A DNA stretch of 64,000 nucleotides from Parus major (GCF_001522545.3 NC_031792.1:776050-840049), one strand, 5' to 3'; shown: positions 9,266 to 19,489, counted from the stretch's first letter. A program made the numbers and translations. The notes: generated by a model not told the origin, from the sequence alone.

Positions 9266-12200
9266 CTATCGGCCCGAGGTTGCCTCTGGCTCGTAGCCCT
9301 CTGTTTTCATGTCGTTCAGGCCCAGCTCTTCGTTCTGCTCAAAGGTGCGCTCGTAGCGCTGCACGCTCAGCTCTGGGTCCTCTTCTGGGGCATACACGTT
9401 CTGTGGGGACAGGGGGAAAGCTCCTGCACTCCCCTCTGCCCACAGGACACTGGTGCAGGCTGCGAGCCCTGCAGCCACCCATGAGCAGGGGCTTCGGCAA
9501 CCTGCCGTGCCCAGAGCTCCAACACGGGCCAGGGAAATGAAACCCCCCAGACTGCTCAGGGAGCCCACGCCGCGGGCAGAGGCTGCACCTGAAGGTAACT
9601 GTTGCCTGCAGGGTCATCCATGATGAAGTGAGCCTGGGCCTTCCCCTCGATGATCTGCAGGAACAGAGCACATCCAGCCATTAAAGCTCTTCCTAATCCT
9701 TCAGCACTTCTGGCACCAGAGCAGAGCACGGAAAACCCAGAGGAAACTCACTTCCTGCAGCTTCCCAATGAACTCCTGCAGCTTCCCCGTCCTGCTGGGC
9801 GTGGAGCTGTCTCCCAGAGTGAAGGGGTTCTTCTCCACCTGCAAGGCGGGGGAGGCAGCAGTGAGGCAGCCAGCCCCCCAGACAGCCCCAGCAGGGACAG
9901 GGAGGGGCTGTCCCTGGACCACTCACCAGGTCACGGATGTCCTTCAGCAGCCCCTCCAGCGTGGTGAACTTCCCCCCCAGCGCCCCCATGCCCAGCTCGA
10001 ACTCCAGCTCAGGGATCTCCACGCTGCACGTCTCTGACTGCAAAGGTCAGCACTCATGAGCCCCATGGAGGGAGGGCTGGGGCCCCCAGACTCCCCACAC
10101 CCCACAGGAGGCCAGGGCAGGCATCCCAGGGCACTGCACCTTCAGGATATCCCTGGTCATGTCGGAAGGGTCCGTAATCCGGAGGGTGATCCTGGTGCCC
10201 TGCGGTTCGATGGCTCCTCCAGACTTCACCTGGGAACAGCTGGCAGTGAGCTCCACAGGGCTTGTCCCAGCAGCCCAGAGACCACTCCAAACCTGGGACA
10301 GTGGCCTCAGCACCCAGCTTAAAGCCCCTCCTGACAACGCCCCAAATCCAGTTTGCCTCCCACCAGCCCCACTGGGAAGCGGAGCCCAGGGACAAAGGCA
10401 CAGAACACCTGCCCCTGCCTCCTTCCAGCTCACCTCATTGGTCCTGTGCCCACAGGAGTCACAGTTGGTGGCCATGATGATCACCTCTTTAAAGTGTGGG
10501 ATTTCTGGAGCAGGGAGTCAAGGGAAACATCAAAGCAGCAACCGAGGGAAGGCAGGGCCCCCCTGGGAGCTGTCAGCAGCCTGAGACAGCTCTGCATCCC
10601 ACCAGGCCCTGGCTGAGAGATTCAGCCTGTGGTGCAGCAGGGAGAGCCCAGGGCCATGCAGTGCCCCTCACCCCCAGCCCACCCTCGAAGGATACGCACT
10701 AACTTCATGTTGGTGCTGGCCGGGGCGTTGCACTCGGGGCAGTTGGTGTTGAACTGCAGCACCTGGGGGAGGGAAAGGGCAGCCAGAATGTCCCAGCCGG
10801 CCCAGGGCAGCTGTCCTGAGCGTCCCTCAGCTCTGCAGCACCACCCACCTCATCCCTCAGGTCCTCAGCAGCGTCCGGCGGCTTCGCATCCACCTCCTGT
10901 CCCTGCAAGGGAAGGGTTAACTGCTGCTCCCTGGTCGGGGGTGCCCTTGGGAACCTGGGGCTGACCCTGTCACCTCCAGTCCCAGCATGGCACACTGCTG
11001 GGGGCTCCTCCTGTAGTGAGTGACCACGAGGGCCTCGTCCCTCTGCGGCGCCTGGGGGTTCTCCACAAAGCTGTTCCCAGAGGGATCATCAAGGATCTGC
11101 AGGACAAGGGGGACTGAGGGAGCCGTCCTGCAGCCCTCATCCAGCCACGGCTGCCCTCCTGTGAGCACTCACAAAGGTGAAGGGAGAACTGACTTCCTTC
11201 AGCTGCCTCAGTTTACCAATGAACTCGTCTATTTTCCTCGCCACCTCTTGGTCTGTCGCCTGGAAGAGGACACAGAATCACGGAATCCTTTAAAATGGAA
11301 AAGACCCCCAAGATGGGATTCAGCTGCAGCAGGGGCAGCCCAGAGCTGCTGACAAAGGTGACCACAGCACAAACCAGAGCCCCAGCGCTCTCCCACCACC
11401 AGGCAGAAGATGGACATTTCCATCCCTACCCAGCCCCTTACCCTGCGGGTGGGCTGGTCCTGCTCCAGGCCAGCCACGGCTCTGTCAATGATCCCCTCGA
11501 TGGTGGTGAGCACTTGGGAAGGGAAGGAGACAGAGGTGATGACACCATTAACATATTCAGGGAGCACCCCCAGAACTGCTCCTGTTTACACACCTCCCTT
11601 CTGGCTGAAGGCAGGGATCTCAAAGTCCAGCTCTGGAATTCGAGCTGAGGCACAGTCGGTCTTCACCACCTCCCTGTTCATGTCCTGCACACACAGCCAG
11701 GGAGCAGCCTGAGGATCCCCAAGAGACCCAGGGGCTCCCACACACTGGGATCTCAGAGAGGTGCTGGCCCCAGCCCTCTTTCCTTTCGGGATGTGCAAGT
11801 TTTGGGCCTGGAGCAGAGCGGGGAGGCCCTGCGCACCTGGCGGGAGGTGACAGCCAGGGAGTAGCGCACGCCCTGCTCCTGGATCCTGCCTGCTGACTGG
11901 ATCTCCGTGTTGGACCAGGAGCAGCTGTCGCAGGAGAAGGAGCTGACGATGATCTCTTTGAAGAAGGGGATCCTGGTGAGCAGGAGCCGCGTCACGCCCT
12001 GCGGCAGCGAGGGGCCTCGTGGGAACCCGAGTGCTGGATGCTCCCATCACGTCCCAACCCGGGCACGTCCTGCCCGCAGCCTGCTCTCACCCCCCAGCAG
12101 CTCCTGGAAACGCCCTCCCGACCGCACCAGTGCCCCCTGCTCTGAGACCAGCTGCGGCCCCCGGCAGCTTCCTCCATCACCTCCAGACCTCTGGAACCCC

Positions 12201-12737
12201 CCACCGACCCCTGCCCGCTCCTGGAGCCACTGGAGACCGCTGTGTCCTGAGCCCGACCCACACCGGGGCACGTCCCCTGAGCCCACAGGCCCCTGCAGCC
12301 CCACCCTGACCCCGCGCTCCCCTGTGCCCACCCTGACCCCTCATTCCCCTGTCCCACCCTGACCCCGCACTCCCCTGTGCCCACCCTGACCCCTCATTCC
12401 CCTGTCCCGCACTCCCCTATCCCAACCTGACCCCTCACTCCCCTGTCCCACCCTGACCCCTCACTCCCCTGTCCCACCCTGACCCCTCACTCCCCTGTCC
12501 CACCCTGACCCCTCATTCCCCTGTCCCGCACTCCCCGCCGGGCCCAGCGCCCCCCGATCCCCGCAGGCCGCTGCTGCCCGGCCCCCCGGGGCCCCTCACG
12601 TTGCGGAAGCAATTCATGCACAGGGACTCTATCTCTGCCGGCTGCTGCTCGCCATCCTCGGCGCTGAGGGGCCGGAACAGGGACCCCCCGGGCGCTCCGG
12701 GCCCGGCCGCCGCCTCCATGGCCCCCAGCGCCGACAT
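9266..12737 (-). CDS. ZPR1: ZPR1 zinc finger protein
   Basis: ZPR1 binds eEF1A and other partners and moves between cytoplasm and nucleus on growth stimulation. Fourteen exons, in transcript order: 12600-12737, 11837-11998, 11594-11684, 11442-11512, 11173-11259, 10974-11096, 10849-10902, 10696-10762, 10434-10504, 10140-10229, 9927-10037, 9752-9838, 9589-9654, 9266-9400. They sum to 1353 bases (450 residues plus stop), near the usual family length. Both ZPR1 repeats are present: the first C4 zinc finger uses CMNC in exon 1 and CDSC in exon 2; the second uses CPEC and CDSC (exons 10696-10762 and 10434-10504). Each is followed by a conserved segment containing DDP(S/A)GNS. The start [12 protein letters not shown] precedes the conserved [14 protein letters not shown]. 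The end is [20 protein letters not shown]. Intron 10505-10695 looks U12-type. Confidence 0.98.
10505..10695 (-). other. ZPR1: Probable U12-type (minor) intron of ZPR1
   Basis: Read on the minus strand, the intron opens with GTATCCTTCG, matching the U12 donor consensus RTATCCTT. Its 3' end has CCCTTGAC, close to the U12 branch consensus TCCTTRAC, with the branch A 13 bases before the end of the terminal AG, in the short window typical of minor introns. There is no long pyrimidine tract. Flanking phases fit the protein (NMKLV/QIPHF). The other 13 ZPR1 introns show ordinary U2-like ends. Confidence 0.75.
11272..11312 (-). mobile_element. Small CR1-like 3' end fragment
   Basis: The plus strand reads cacagaatcacggaatcc followed by a diverged ggttggaaaagacc-like stretch, the antisense of the CR1 3' terminus. 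It is very short and lies in a ZPR1 intron, so the call is tentative. Confidence 0.4.
12301..12537. repeat. 26-27 bp minisatellite in ZPR1 intron 1
   Basis: About nine head-to-tail copies of a C-rich unit built on caccctgacccctcac and tcccctgtcc. Interior copies from about 12420 to 12510 are nearly identical, and copies at the edges have diverged (ccgcgctcc, tcattcc variants). It ends about 60 bases before the exon 1 donor side of ZPR1. Confidence 0.85.
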
Positions 12738-12827
12738 GCTGCTCCGTGTGACGTCACGGCGCGCGGCGGTGACGCACGGCGATGGCGCGCGGATCACGTG
12801 ACGCGCGCGGGCCGCGATGGCGGCGTC
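12738..12827 (-). promoter_or_regulatory. ZPR1: ZPR1 promoter, overlapping the APOA5 3' end
   Basis: This CpG-rich interval separates the ZPR1 start codon from the APOA5 poly(A) signal. It holds a perfect palindromic CRE, TGACGTCA, at 12749-12756, a palindromic E-box, TCACGTGA, at 12794-12801 (USF/MITF-TFE type), and a gatggcggc YY1-like motif near 12815. There is no TATA box, as expected of a housekeeping gene. APOA5 transcript cleavage would be expected 10-30 bases past its AATAAA, i.e. inside this same interval. Confidence 0.7.
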
Positions 12828-12833
12828 TTTATT
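12828..12833 (-). terminator. APOA5: APOA5 poly(A) signal
   Basis: AATAAA on the minus strand starts 5 bases after the APOA5 TGA stop (12839-12841). This gives an extremely short 3' UTR. Confidence 0.8.
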
Positions 12834-12838
12834 TGCGT

Positions 12839-14172
12839 TCAGCCCCCGAGCCGCCCCGGCCCCGCCGCCCCGGCCGGGCCCGCCCGCGCCTCCCCGCCCT
12901 CCCCGCCGCGCTCGCTCAGGCTCAGTGCCAGGTCCCGCCACAGCGCGTCCAGCCGGGCGCGCAGGTCCTCCAGGGGCGGCGGCGACGCGTCCAGCGGCTC
13001 CTCGGGCGGCTCCGGGCGGGCGCTGAGCTTCAGCCGCATCTCCTCCGTCTCGAGGTCCAGCGCCCGGGTGAAGGCGCGGATCTGGGCGTACGTGTCCTGC
13101 CGGAACTCCTCCACGCGCCGCTGCACCTCCCGCGCCAGCGCCTCCCGGGAGCGGGGCCGCGCCCCGAGCCTGCCGGGGTACGGGCTCAGCTTCGCCTTCA
13201 GCTGCTCCAGGCTCCTCTGGATCTGCTGGTGCAGGTCCCGCGCGTTGCGGGTCAGCTTGGCCGACAGCTCCTGGATGTGCTGGTTGAGCTGCTCGGGGCT
13301 GGCGCGGGCGTGCGGAGCCACTCTGCGGTGCAGCTCCTCCACGTTGCGGCGGATCTCGGTCAGCAGGCGCTCCGTGTAGGGCTGGAAGATGTCCTTCACC
13401 TGGTCCGTGTGGAACGCGATCTTGTCGGCGTAGGGAGCCATGAAGCGCTGGAGCTCTTCGGCGCCGTCCAGGAGCTGCGCCGTCACCTCCCGGCTGGGCA
13501 TCAGGTGCCGCCGGAGCTCCCGGGCCCGCAGGGACGCCTGCTCCAGCAGCTCCTCCGTGAAGGGCCGCAGCTGCTGCCGGAGCTCGTCCAGGTGCTTCCC
13601 GACCTGCTGGTGCACCTCGTCCACGTACGGGGACAGCTTCACCCTGAGGCTGTCCAGCTCCCTGCGGATGGCCTTGCGCAGGCTGGCCGAGTCCTCGTAG
13701 AGCGGCGGCTGCAGGCCCCTGTTGAGGGGCGACAGCTTCTCCAGGAAATCCCCCATGTAGCTGACCCCATCCTGAATGCTCTCCTTCAGGTTCCTGCACG
13801 ACACAAGTCACCAACACCCCCGAGTGACCACAACCCCTCTGTGCCCCGCACATCCCAATAAAAGCTGTCCAGGACCCTTCCCTTGTGTCCCCGGGGAGGG
13901 AGGAGCAGGGTCCCGGCCGTGCTGGGGAGCGCGGGGCGCTGCACTCACGTCAGGTCCCTGCCCAGCTTGCTCTGGCCGTGCTCCAGGCTGTCCTTGTCAC
14001 CCGTCAGCTGGCTCAGGTACTCCCAGAGGCCGCTCTGCGCCGGCTTGGCCGGGGACACTGCGGGCGGGAGTGGGGCTTGTGCTGCCGCCCACCCTGCCCT
14101 GCTGCCCCCGTGCCCGCACCCACCCGGGCAGCCGGCCAGCAGCGAGAGGAGCAGCGCAGCCTTCAGCAGCAT
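12839..14172 (-). CDS. APOA5: Apolipoprotein A-V
   Basis: A liver-secreted apolipoprotein that in mammals lowers plasma triglyceride by relieving inhibition of lipoprotein lipase. Coding exons: 14124-14172, 13949-14057, 12839-13793, total 1113 bases (370 residues; human 366). MLLKAALLLSLLAG is the signal peptide, followed by SGLWEYLSQLTGDKDS, which fits the mammalian FWDYFSQTSGDK region. The last exon is built of amphipathic helical 11/22-residue repeats, with PYADKIAF and PYTERLL segments. Near the C-terminus FRQDTYAQIRAFTRALDLET and LRARLDALWRDL match the conserved A-V end. A non-coding first exon (from 14423 upwards) and intron precede the start codon. Identity with A-V rather than A-IV rests on the VAPHARASPEQL and RQDTY segments and on synteny. 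Confidence 0.95.
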
Positions 14173-14422
14173 GGTCCGGCTGCAGGAGAGAACGGAGAGG
14201 AGCTGTCCGAGGGCTCACGGGGTGCTGGCGCCTCTTCTGCACGCCCCCTCGCTGCTGCCTTGCAAGGCCCCGCTCCTGGGGTCCGCTTTCACGGCCGGAG
14301 CTCTCCTGAAAACTCCTGGGGCTCCCCGAAACACCTCGGGCCCCCCGCAACCCCGCTGTTGTGCACCTGGAGCCATACCCAGCTCCTCCGGCCGCATACA
14401 CTTGAAGCCCCCCGCCCCTCAC

Positions 14423-14575
14423 CTGTCTCGGGTCGCCTCCCGCGTCCCTCCCGCCCGGAGGCGCCCGGTGGCCGCCCTTATATAGGCTCGGGGGGCGGCC
14501 GAGGAGCGGGCGATAAGGCGGCTTTGGTACGGAAAGGCTTTTTGGACCTCACTCCGTGTAAACACAACGTGGAGG
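14423..14575 (-). promoter_or_regulatory. APOA5: APOA5 promoter and non-coding exon 1
   Basis: On the minus strand TATATAAG lies at 14478-14485. A non-coding first exon ends at 14423 before GTGAGG. About 60 bases upstream of the TATA box are a nuclear-receptor-like AGGTCCAAAA (14540-14549) and a forkhead-like motif (gtaaaca, 14558-14564). Liver use of HNF4/ROR and FOXA sites at APOA5 is known in mammals; these exact sites are inferred. Confidence 0.6.
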
Positions 14576-14710
14576 TCCGAGCACGTTCCGGGGAGGTGAC
14601 CTGGGGGCCGGCCACCTGACTGCCCGCTGCCCCCCGGGCTCGGGGGACGGGGCTGGCCCTGCCCCGCCGCCCATCTCCGCACCCCGGAGGGAATGCTGGA
14701 TGGAGCTGCC

Positions 14711-14743
14711 GGGATGGGGATGGGGATGGGGATGGGGATGGGG
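14711..14743. repeat. Hexamer microsatellite (GGGGAT)n
   Basis: About five copies of GGGGAT in the interval between the APOA5 promoter and the APOA4 3' end. Confidence 0.85.
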
Positions 14744-15574
14744 ACACCGGCTGCAGCTTCAGTCGGGGGGAAAAGGGAGCTCGGAACCCCCGGAGCTGGA
14801 GCCGCGGGATGGGTGCGGGAGGGCGAGCTCCGGCTGTGCGGGAAGGGCTGGGATGAGCGGGTCGGGAGCGCACCTTCCCTTTCCGCGGCTGCGCTCCCGC
14901 CGGCCACCCAGCCCGCCGTGCTTGTGTCCTTCCTTTCCTTTGCACGCCGGTTTTTACCGGGACTGAACGCGGGCGCCCTGCGGTGGGGGCGAAGTCCGGC
15001 TCTCCCGGGGTGAAACGCCGAGCAGTCGCCAGCGCTCCTGCGGCACCAAAGTCCGCTCTGCTCCCTCGCCTGGGCCGACACGTGAGGTCGCTCCAGGCAG
15101 CGCTGGCCGTGCCTCAGCTCGGCCCGGGATCCTGCCAGCAGAGCGCCTCAGTCGCCTTTCCCTGTCCCTGATCCGCGGAGCTCCCTTGCTGCGCTGTGGG
15201 GACGAGGTGTCTGCCACCCCCCGCAGATCCCCGTCCCTCGTGGCATCCCCACCGCAGCGCGGATGTTTGGCCGCATCCCGGGGCTCTGCCCCTCTGCAGC
15301 CACCTGGGTGCCCCCGGCTGTGTGAGGTGACGGCGAGGCCCCGGCCCCGGGCTGGCCCTTGGGCTCACCTGGCTGCCACCGTCTGCACCCACCACAGACA
15401 CCTCCCACCCACCCGACCTCACCTCTGCTCCCTCTCCCTGGTGCCCCAGAACCCAAATTCGGGGCGATGCTCCCCTCTCAGAGCAAGTGAGGGTGCCCCA
15501 GCTATCCCATCCCGGGGTAGAACAGCGGGATGCTGTGGGAAGGAAGGACACGGACCAGCACGTGCATCACAAGA
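14744..15574. other. APOA5-APOA4 intergenic interval
   Basis: GC-rich DNA between the APOA5 promoter and the APOA4 poly(A) signal. The open frames on both strands are composition-driven and have no family signature. I see no exon, repeat or clear regulatory motif to name. Confidence 0.6.
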
Positions 15575-15580
15575 TTTATT
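15575..15580 (-). terminator. APOA4: APOA4 poly(A) signal
   Basis: AATAAA on the minus strand, about 60 bases past the APOA4 TAA stop. Confidence 0.85.
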
Positions 15581-15640
15581 TCTGCCACTGGAAGCGGCCA
15601 GGAGCGCTTGGAAGGTGTGTGGAGGGCTGCCTGGAGTGGC

Positions 15641-16967
15641 TTAATTCTCTGGGGGTGGGACGGTGCTGAGGAAAGCAGCCACCTTCTCCCGCACCTCCTT
15701 CTCCAGCAGCTCCAGGTGATCCTCCACGCCGGCAGCGCCCGAGTCCAGCTTGCCGCGCATCTCCTCCAGCCGCTGCACCAGCTGCTTCCCGAAGGTCTCT
15801 CCGAAGGGAGCCGCCTGCTGCCGGAAGGTCTCCAGCGTGTGCCCCACACGCTGCTCCAGCTGCTGGGCCAGGGGAGCCAGGCGCTGCCGCAGGCTCTCGG
15901 CATCTCCGCTCGCCGCCTCCCGCAGCTCCCGTGCCAGCGGGCTCAGCTGGGCGCGCAGCTCCTCGGAGCTGGTGGCCAGGCGGGTGCGCAGCTCCTCGGC
16001 CGCCCGCTCCATCTGCACGGTCAGGCTCTCCAGCTGCCGGTTGAGGCCATCCTGCACCTCCTGGGCGTAGGGGCTGAGCCCACGCCGCAGCTCGGCCACG
16101 CTCTGCTCCACCTGCGCCTTCAGCTCATCTGCCATGGGCGACAGCCGCTCCTTCAGGCTCTCCACGCCGCCGTCGATCTGCTGCTGCAGCCGGTCAGCGT
16201 AGGGGCTCAGGGAGGCCTGGATGCTCTGGGCGTTGTCCTTCAGCCGCTCCCGCAGCTCGGCCGCGTAGGGCTCCAGCGCCCGCTGCAGCTCCCCGGCGCC
16301 GCTGTCCACCCGGGAGCGCAGCTCCTCGGCGTACGGGCTCATCTTGGCCTGCAGCTGGCGGATGTTGGTGCCGATCTGCTGGTGCACCTCGTCGGCGTAG
16401 GGAGCCAGCTTGGCCTGCAGCTGCTGCAGCTCCCGCTGGATCTGCTCCTTCAGCCGCTGGGAGTCCTGCACCAGCCGCGCCTGCAGCTCGGTGGCAAAGG
16501 GCACCAGCCGCTCCTGCAGGTCCTCGGCGTAGGCGCTGACGCTGTGCAGGTTGCTCTTCAGCAGGGTGCTGCGGACAGGGGACACGTCAGGGCCCGTGTG
16601 CCCACACCCCCGGCCCTGCCTGGCACCCCCGGAGCCCCCCAGCCCCCCGCACTGTGGCTCGGCTCACTTGAGCTGCTTGCTGATCTCAGCCTGCTGCAGC
16701 TGGTCCACCGTGTCCTTGGCATTGCTGCCCAGCTCTGTGAAGTACTTCCAGATCACGCTGGCCACCTCGTCGGGGTTCACATCAGCCCGTGAGCCTGCAA
16801 GGGGTGCTGGGATCAGCGCTCGCACAGCCCCGTTCCCCAGGGACAGCGGCGACATTCCCCATCCCTGCCCCGGGCCGGGAGCACCCTGCTGGCGCCGGGG
16901 ACCCTCACGCCGCCTCACCTGAGATCGCCAGGAGAACCAGGACAAGGGCGGCCGCCTTCGGCGCCAT
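15641..16967 (-). CDS. APOA4: Apolipoprotein A-IV
   Basis: An exchangeable apolipoprotein of HDL and chylomicrons, secreted by intestine and liver. Exons: 16919-16967, 16668-16794, 15641-16568, total 1104 bases (367 residues, the usual avian length and shorter than human, 396). MAPKAAALVLVLLAISG is the signal peptide. DEVASVIWKYFTELGSNAK matches the family start (VATVMWDYFSQLSNNAK type). The large last exon is a long series of 22-residue amphipathic repeats starting with proline: PYADEVHQQI, PYAEELRSRV, PYAAELRERL, PYADRLQQQI and PYAQEVQDGL. It ends in FLSTVPPPEN and lacks the glutamine-rich tail of mammals. A non-coding exon 1 lies at 17100 to about 17125. Confidence 0.97.
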
Positions 16968-17099
16968 CCTGAGCGCTGGGGACTCCTGTGGAAGCACAGA
17001 GGGGAGGTGAAGGAAGCCCCAGGGACCAGCAGCAGCCCCCCAGCCCCCTGCCAGAGGCGATGGAGACGCTGGCTCCCTCCAGCCGCTGCAGCTGCTCAC

Positions 17100-17214
17100 C
17101 TGTGCTGCCACGGCTGTGGTACCTGCGGAGCCGGTGCTCCCAGCGCTATTTATGCAGCCCGAGCGCTCCTGCGGCTTCCACGCGGGCTGTGACACAGCAA
17201 GGGCTTGGACTTTA
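17100..17214 (-). promoter_or_regulatory. APOA4: APOA4 promoter and non-coding exon 1
   Basis: On the minus strand a CATAAATAG TATA-like box lies at 17146-17154. The non-coding exon ends at 17100 before GTGAGC. TAAAGTCCA at 17206-17214, about 55 bases farther upstream, is one base from the HNF4-selective motif CAAAGTCCA. HNF4 control of APOA4 is established in mammals; the site here is inferred. Confidence 0.6.
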
Positions 17215-18120
17215 GCACGGTCACAACGTGGAAGTGCCTGACGTGCGCACGGGCCTGACATCACCCAGAGCCCGGACACCACCCGCGGCCCCGCCAGCCC
17301 CAGCGGGGTGACAGGGACAGGCTAGGATGGGGACGCGCAGGACACACCGAGCCCCTCCCGGGGACAGCCACCCTGGGCTGAGGGGACACCTCGTGGCTCT
17401 GTGGGTGCAGCAATGGCCCCACAGCGCTGGCAGTGCAGTACCTGGGATGTGTGGTTGTGGGATGGGTGGCAGTGGGACAGGACACGGGGGCTGGGGATGC
17501 TGCAGGGACCTCCCAGCTCTGCCACCGGCTGTGCTGTGCCTGGGCTGGGCAGCGGGGCAGGACACGGGCTCAGGGGGACGCTCTGATGGAGCTGGGGGAC
17601 ACACGAGGCTGTGCACAGGCAGGATGGCATCGTTCCTTCCCAACCCAGGCTCCTGCAGGAAGCCCCGGCCCAGAAGAGGCCCGGACGCTGCAGGGCACTG
17701 CAGCCCCCCGGTGCCTGGGAACGGAGCAGGGACCCGGGCGTGTCCCTGCCCGTGGGCATCGCGCTCTCGGCGCACACCTGGGCAGCCCCCGGCCCAGCCC
17801 ACCCCCGCCCCGGGGGCGATGTGTCACAGCGGGCAAAGGGCAGGGGCAGGGACCAGCCAGGCAGTGGCAGTGGCAAGTCCGAAGAGCCTCGCGGTGCCCG
17901 AGGCGGTCGTGCCCGGGGACAGGGCCGCTGGATGTCACCCTTGTGCCGCGTGTGCCCAGGGCTGTCCCCTGCCGCGGGCACCGGGCTGGCTGCGCACACG
18001 AGTGTTGCACACGCACAGCTCTGCCCGGCTGTGAGCGCACACGGACACCCCAGCAGGCTCCGGCCCCGAGGGATTTCCCAACTCCTGGCTGGACGCGGCG
18101 CCCCTGCAGCCCCCCCGCGC
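17215..18120. other. APOA4-APOC3 head-to-head intergenic interval
   Basis: About 1 kb of GC-rich DNA separates the two divergent TATA boxes. In mammals the shared APOA4/APOC3 interval holds the enhancer that drives the cluster in liver and gut. Long open frames on both strands (up to 324 codons) look like composition artefacts: they overlap one another and show no splice or family signal. Confidence 0.5.
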
Positions 18121-18127
18121 CCTGCCC

Positions 18128-18216
18128 TGACCTTTGCACAAATCCCCCAGGGCGGCCGTGGGGAGGGTATAAAGAGAGAGCCCGGGGCTGCCCCCGCGTC
18201 ACAGAGCCCTGCACAG
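18128..18216 (+). promoter_or_regulatory. APOC3: APOC3 promoter with DR1 site, TATA and exon 1
   Basis: TGACCTTTGCACA at 18128-18140 is a near-exact DR1 element, like the HNF4/PPAR site (C3P) of mammalian APOC3. It lies about 28 bases upstream of TATAAA (18168-18173), much as in human. The non-coding exon 1 ends at 18216 before GTGAGT. Confidence 0.8.
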
Positions 18217-18323
18217 GTGAGTGGGGACATCCCTGGTGAGGGTCGTGCTAGGAAGGACACGGGGTCGGGACCCCCGAGCCCCCCCTGCTGCCCCACATCC
18301 TGCGCTCTGCTCTCTCCCCAGCC

Positions 18324-18798
18324 ATGAAGGCGCCGCTGCTGTTCCTGCTCGCCTGCACGGCCGTCCTGGCGCTGGGAGCAAGTAAGGGCTGCGCAGGAGG
18401 AGGGGTCGGGGCTCAGGGTGTTGGGGGGCTCACACAGGGCTCCTGCTTGCAGGGGCCGACGCGCCCGAGCAGCCGAAAGCGCTGGTGCAGAAGGTGCAGG
18501 AGCTGGCCCAGAAAGCCACGGCCATGGCCAAGGACGCCTTCAGCAGGGTGCGGGAGTCGGAGGCGGCGCAGCAAGCCAGGTGGCCCCGAACCCCACCAGC
18601 CCTGTCCCTGTTCCCGTCCCTGTCCCCGTTCCCCGGTGCGGCGGGGAGCCCGGCCGGGGCCCCGCGCTGACCCCCTGCCCTGCCCTCCCTTCCCCGTGCA
18701 GGCAGTGGCTGTCGGACAACGCGGAGCTGGCGAAGCAGCGGCTGGTGTGGCTCAAGGAGCAGCTGGCGGAGCTCTGGAAGAAGACTCCGGCCGCGTAG
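18324..18798 (+). CDS. APOC3: Apolipoprotein C-III
   Basis: A small plasma apolipoprotein that inhibits lipoprotein lipase and remnant uptake in mammals. Coding exons: 18324-18381, 18453-18579, 18702-18798, total 282 bases (93 residues; human 99). The signal peptide is MKAPLLFLLACTAVLALG. The mature chain has two amphipathic helices: KDAFSRVRESEAAQQARQWL fits the conserved KDALSSVQESQVAQQARGW of mammals, and LKEQLAELWKK replaces the second helix. Introns fall at the family positions: in the signal peptide and after QQA. It is the only gene of the cluster on the plus strand, as in mammals. The start lies three bases after the acceptor (18320-18321). Confidence 0.95.
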
Positions 18799-18870
18799 CC
18801 TCGCCAGGGGCTGCCCGGGGACTGTCGGGGCTGGGGACCACCCGGGCCCACCCGCTGTCGCGGTGCTCTC

Positions 18871-18876
18871 AATAAA
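18871..18876 (+). terminator. APOC3: APOC3 poly(A) signal
   Basis: AATAAA 72 bases after the TAG stop, followed by a GT-rich stretch (acgctgtgctgg) suitable as downstream element. Confidence 0.9.
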
Positions 18877-18899
18877 GCGGGGCTGACGCAAACGCTGTG

Positions 18900-19260
18900 C
18901 TGGCATCACTGGGGGGCTGGAGAGGAGGAGTGCGAGCCGCAGGGAGAGGGAGGGCTGGGACAGACACCAGCGCTGAGGTACACACGGCCGTGTCGGGGTG
19001 CCCAGGGTGGCAGGAGCCGGGTGCTGCTTCCAAAAGCTCCTGTAAATTCAGCGCCACCGTACTCCAGCGCCCTGTGTGGGGCTGGGCGCGGCTGCACCCT
19101 GGGCAGAGCTGGACTCGGTACTGGGCGAGCTCAGGGCGCCCCTCACCAGCTCTGTGTCCCCCCACTCCCTCTGGGTCCCCCAGTGGCCCCAGCTCAGAGC
19201 ACCCTTGTCCCCTCCAGCATCCACTGCAAAGACTGAGCGAGCTCCAATAACTTAAGTCAA
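18900..19260. other. APOC3-APOA1 tail-to-tail interval
   Basis: About 385 bp between the two convergent poly(A) signals. I see no exon or repeat. Confidence 0.6.
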
Positions 19261-19261
19261 G

Positions 19262-19267
19262 TTTATT
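19262..19267 (-). terminator. APOA1: APOA1 poly(A) signal
   Basis: AATAAA on the minus strand, about 220 bases after the APOA1 TGA stop. Confidence 0.9.
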
Positions 19268-19489
19268 TGTCAAAAGGGAGGCAAAGCTGAGAGTGACGCC
19301 GGGTCGGGGAGGGAATTCTAGGGGAGGAGGGGGTCTCCGGGGAGGACACCCTAGGGCTGGGCTGGCCCGGGGCTCCTGCAGCCTGTCCCCAGAGCCCCCT
19401 GAGGAGAAGTGCCCGGGGCAGGGCAGGGAGCACCCGGGGCGGCTGCGGAGCGGGGCTGGGGTCAGTCCCTGGCCGCGCCGGCCGGCAGC

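Noticed and set aside
12513..13861. 446-codon minus frame and 359-codon plus frame over APOA5
   Set aside because: They are alternative-frame shadows of the GC-rich APOA5 repeat exon; the APOA5 frame carries the conserved residues.
15530..16792. 420-codon plus frame opposite APOA4
   Set aside because: Antisense shadow of the 22-residue repeats, leucine- and glutamine-rich only because of the codon pattern.
17322..18327. Long frames on both strands between APOA4 and APOC3
   Set aside because: Mutually overlapping, no splice signals or known domain. The interval is more simply the shared control region.
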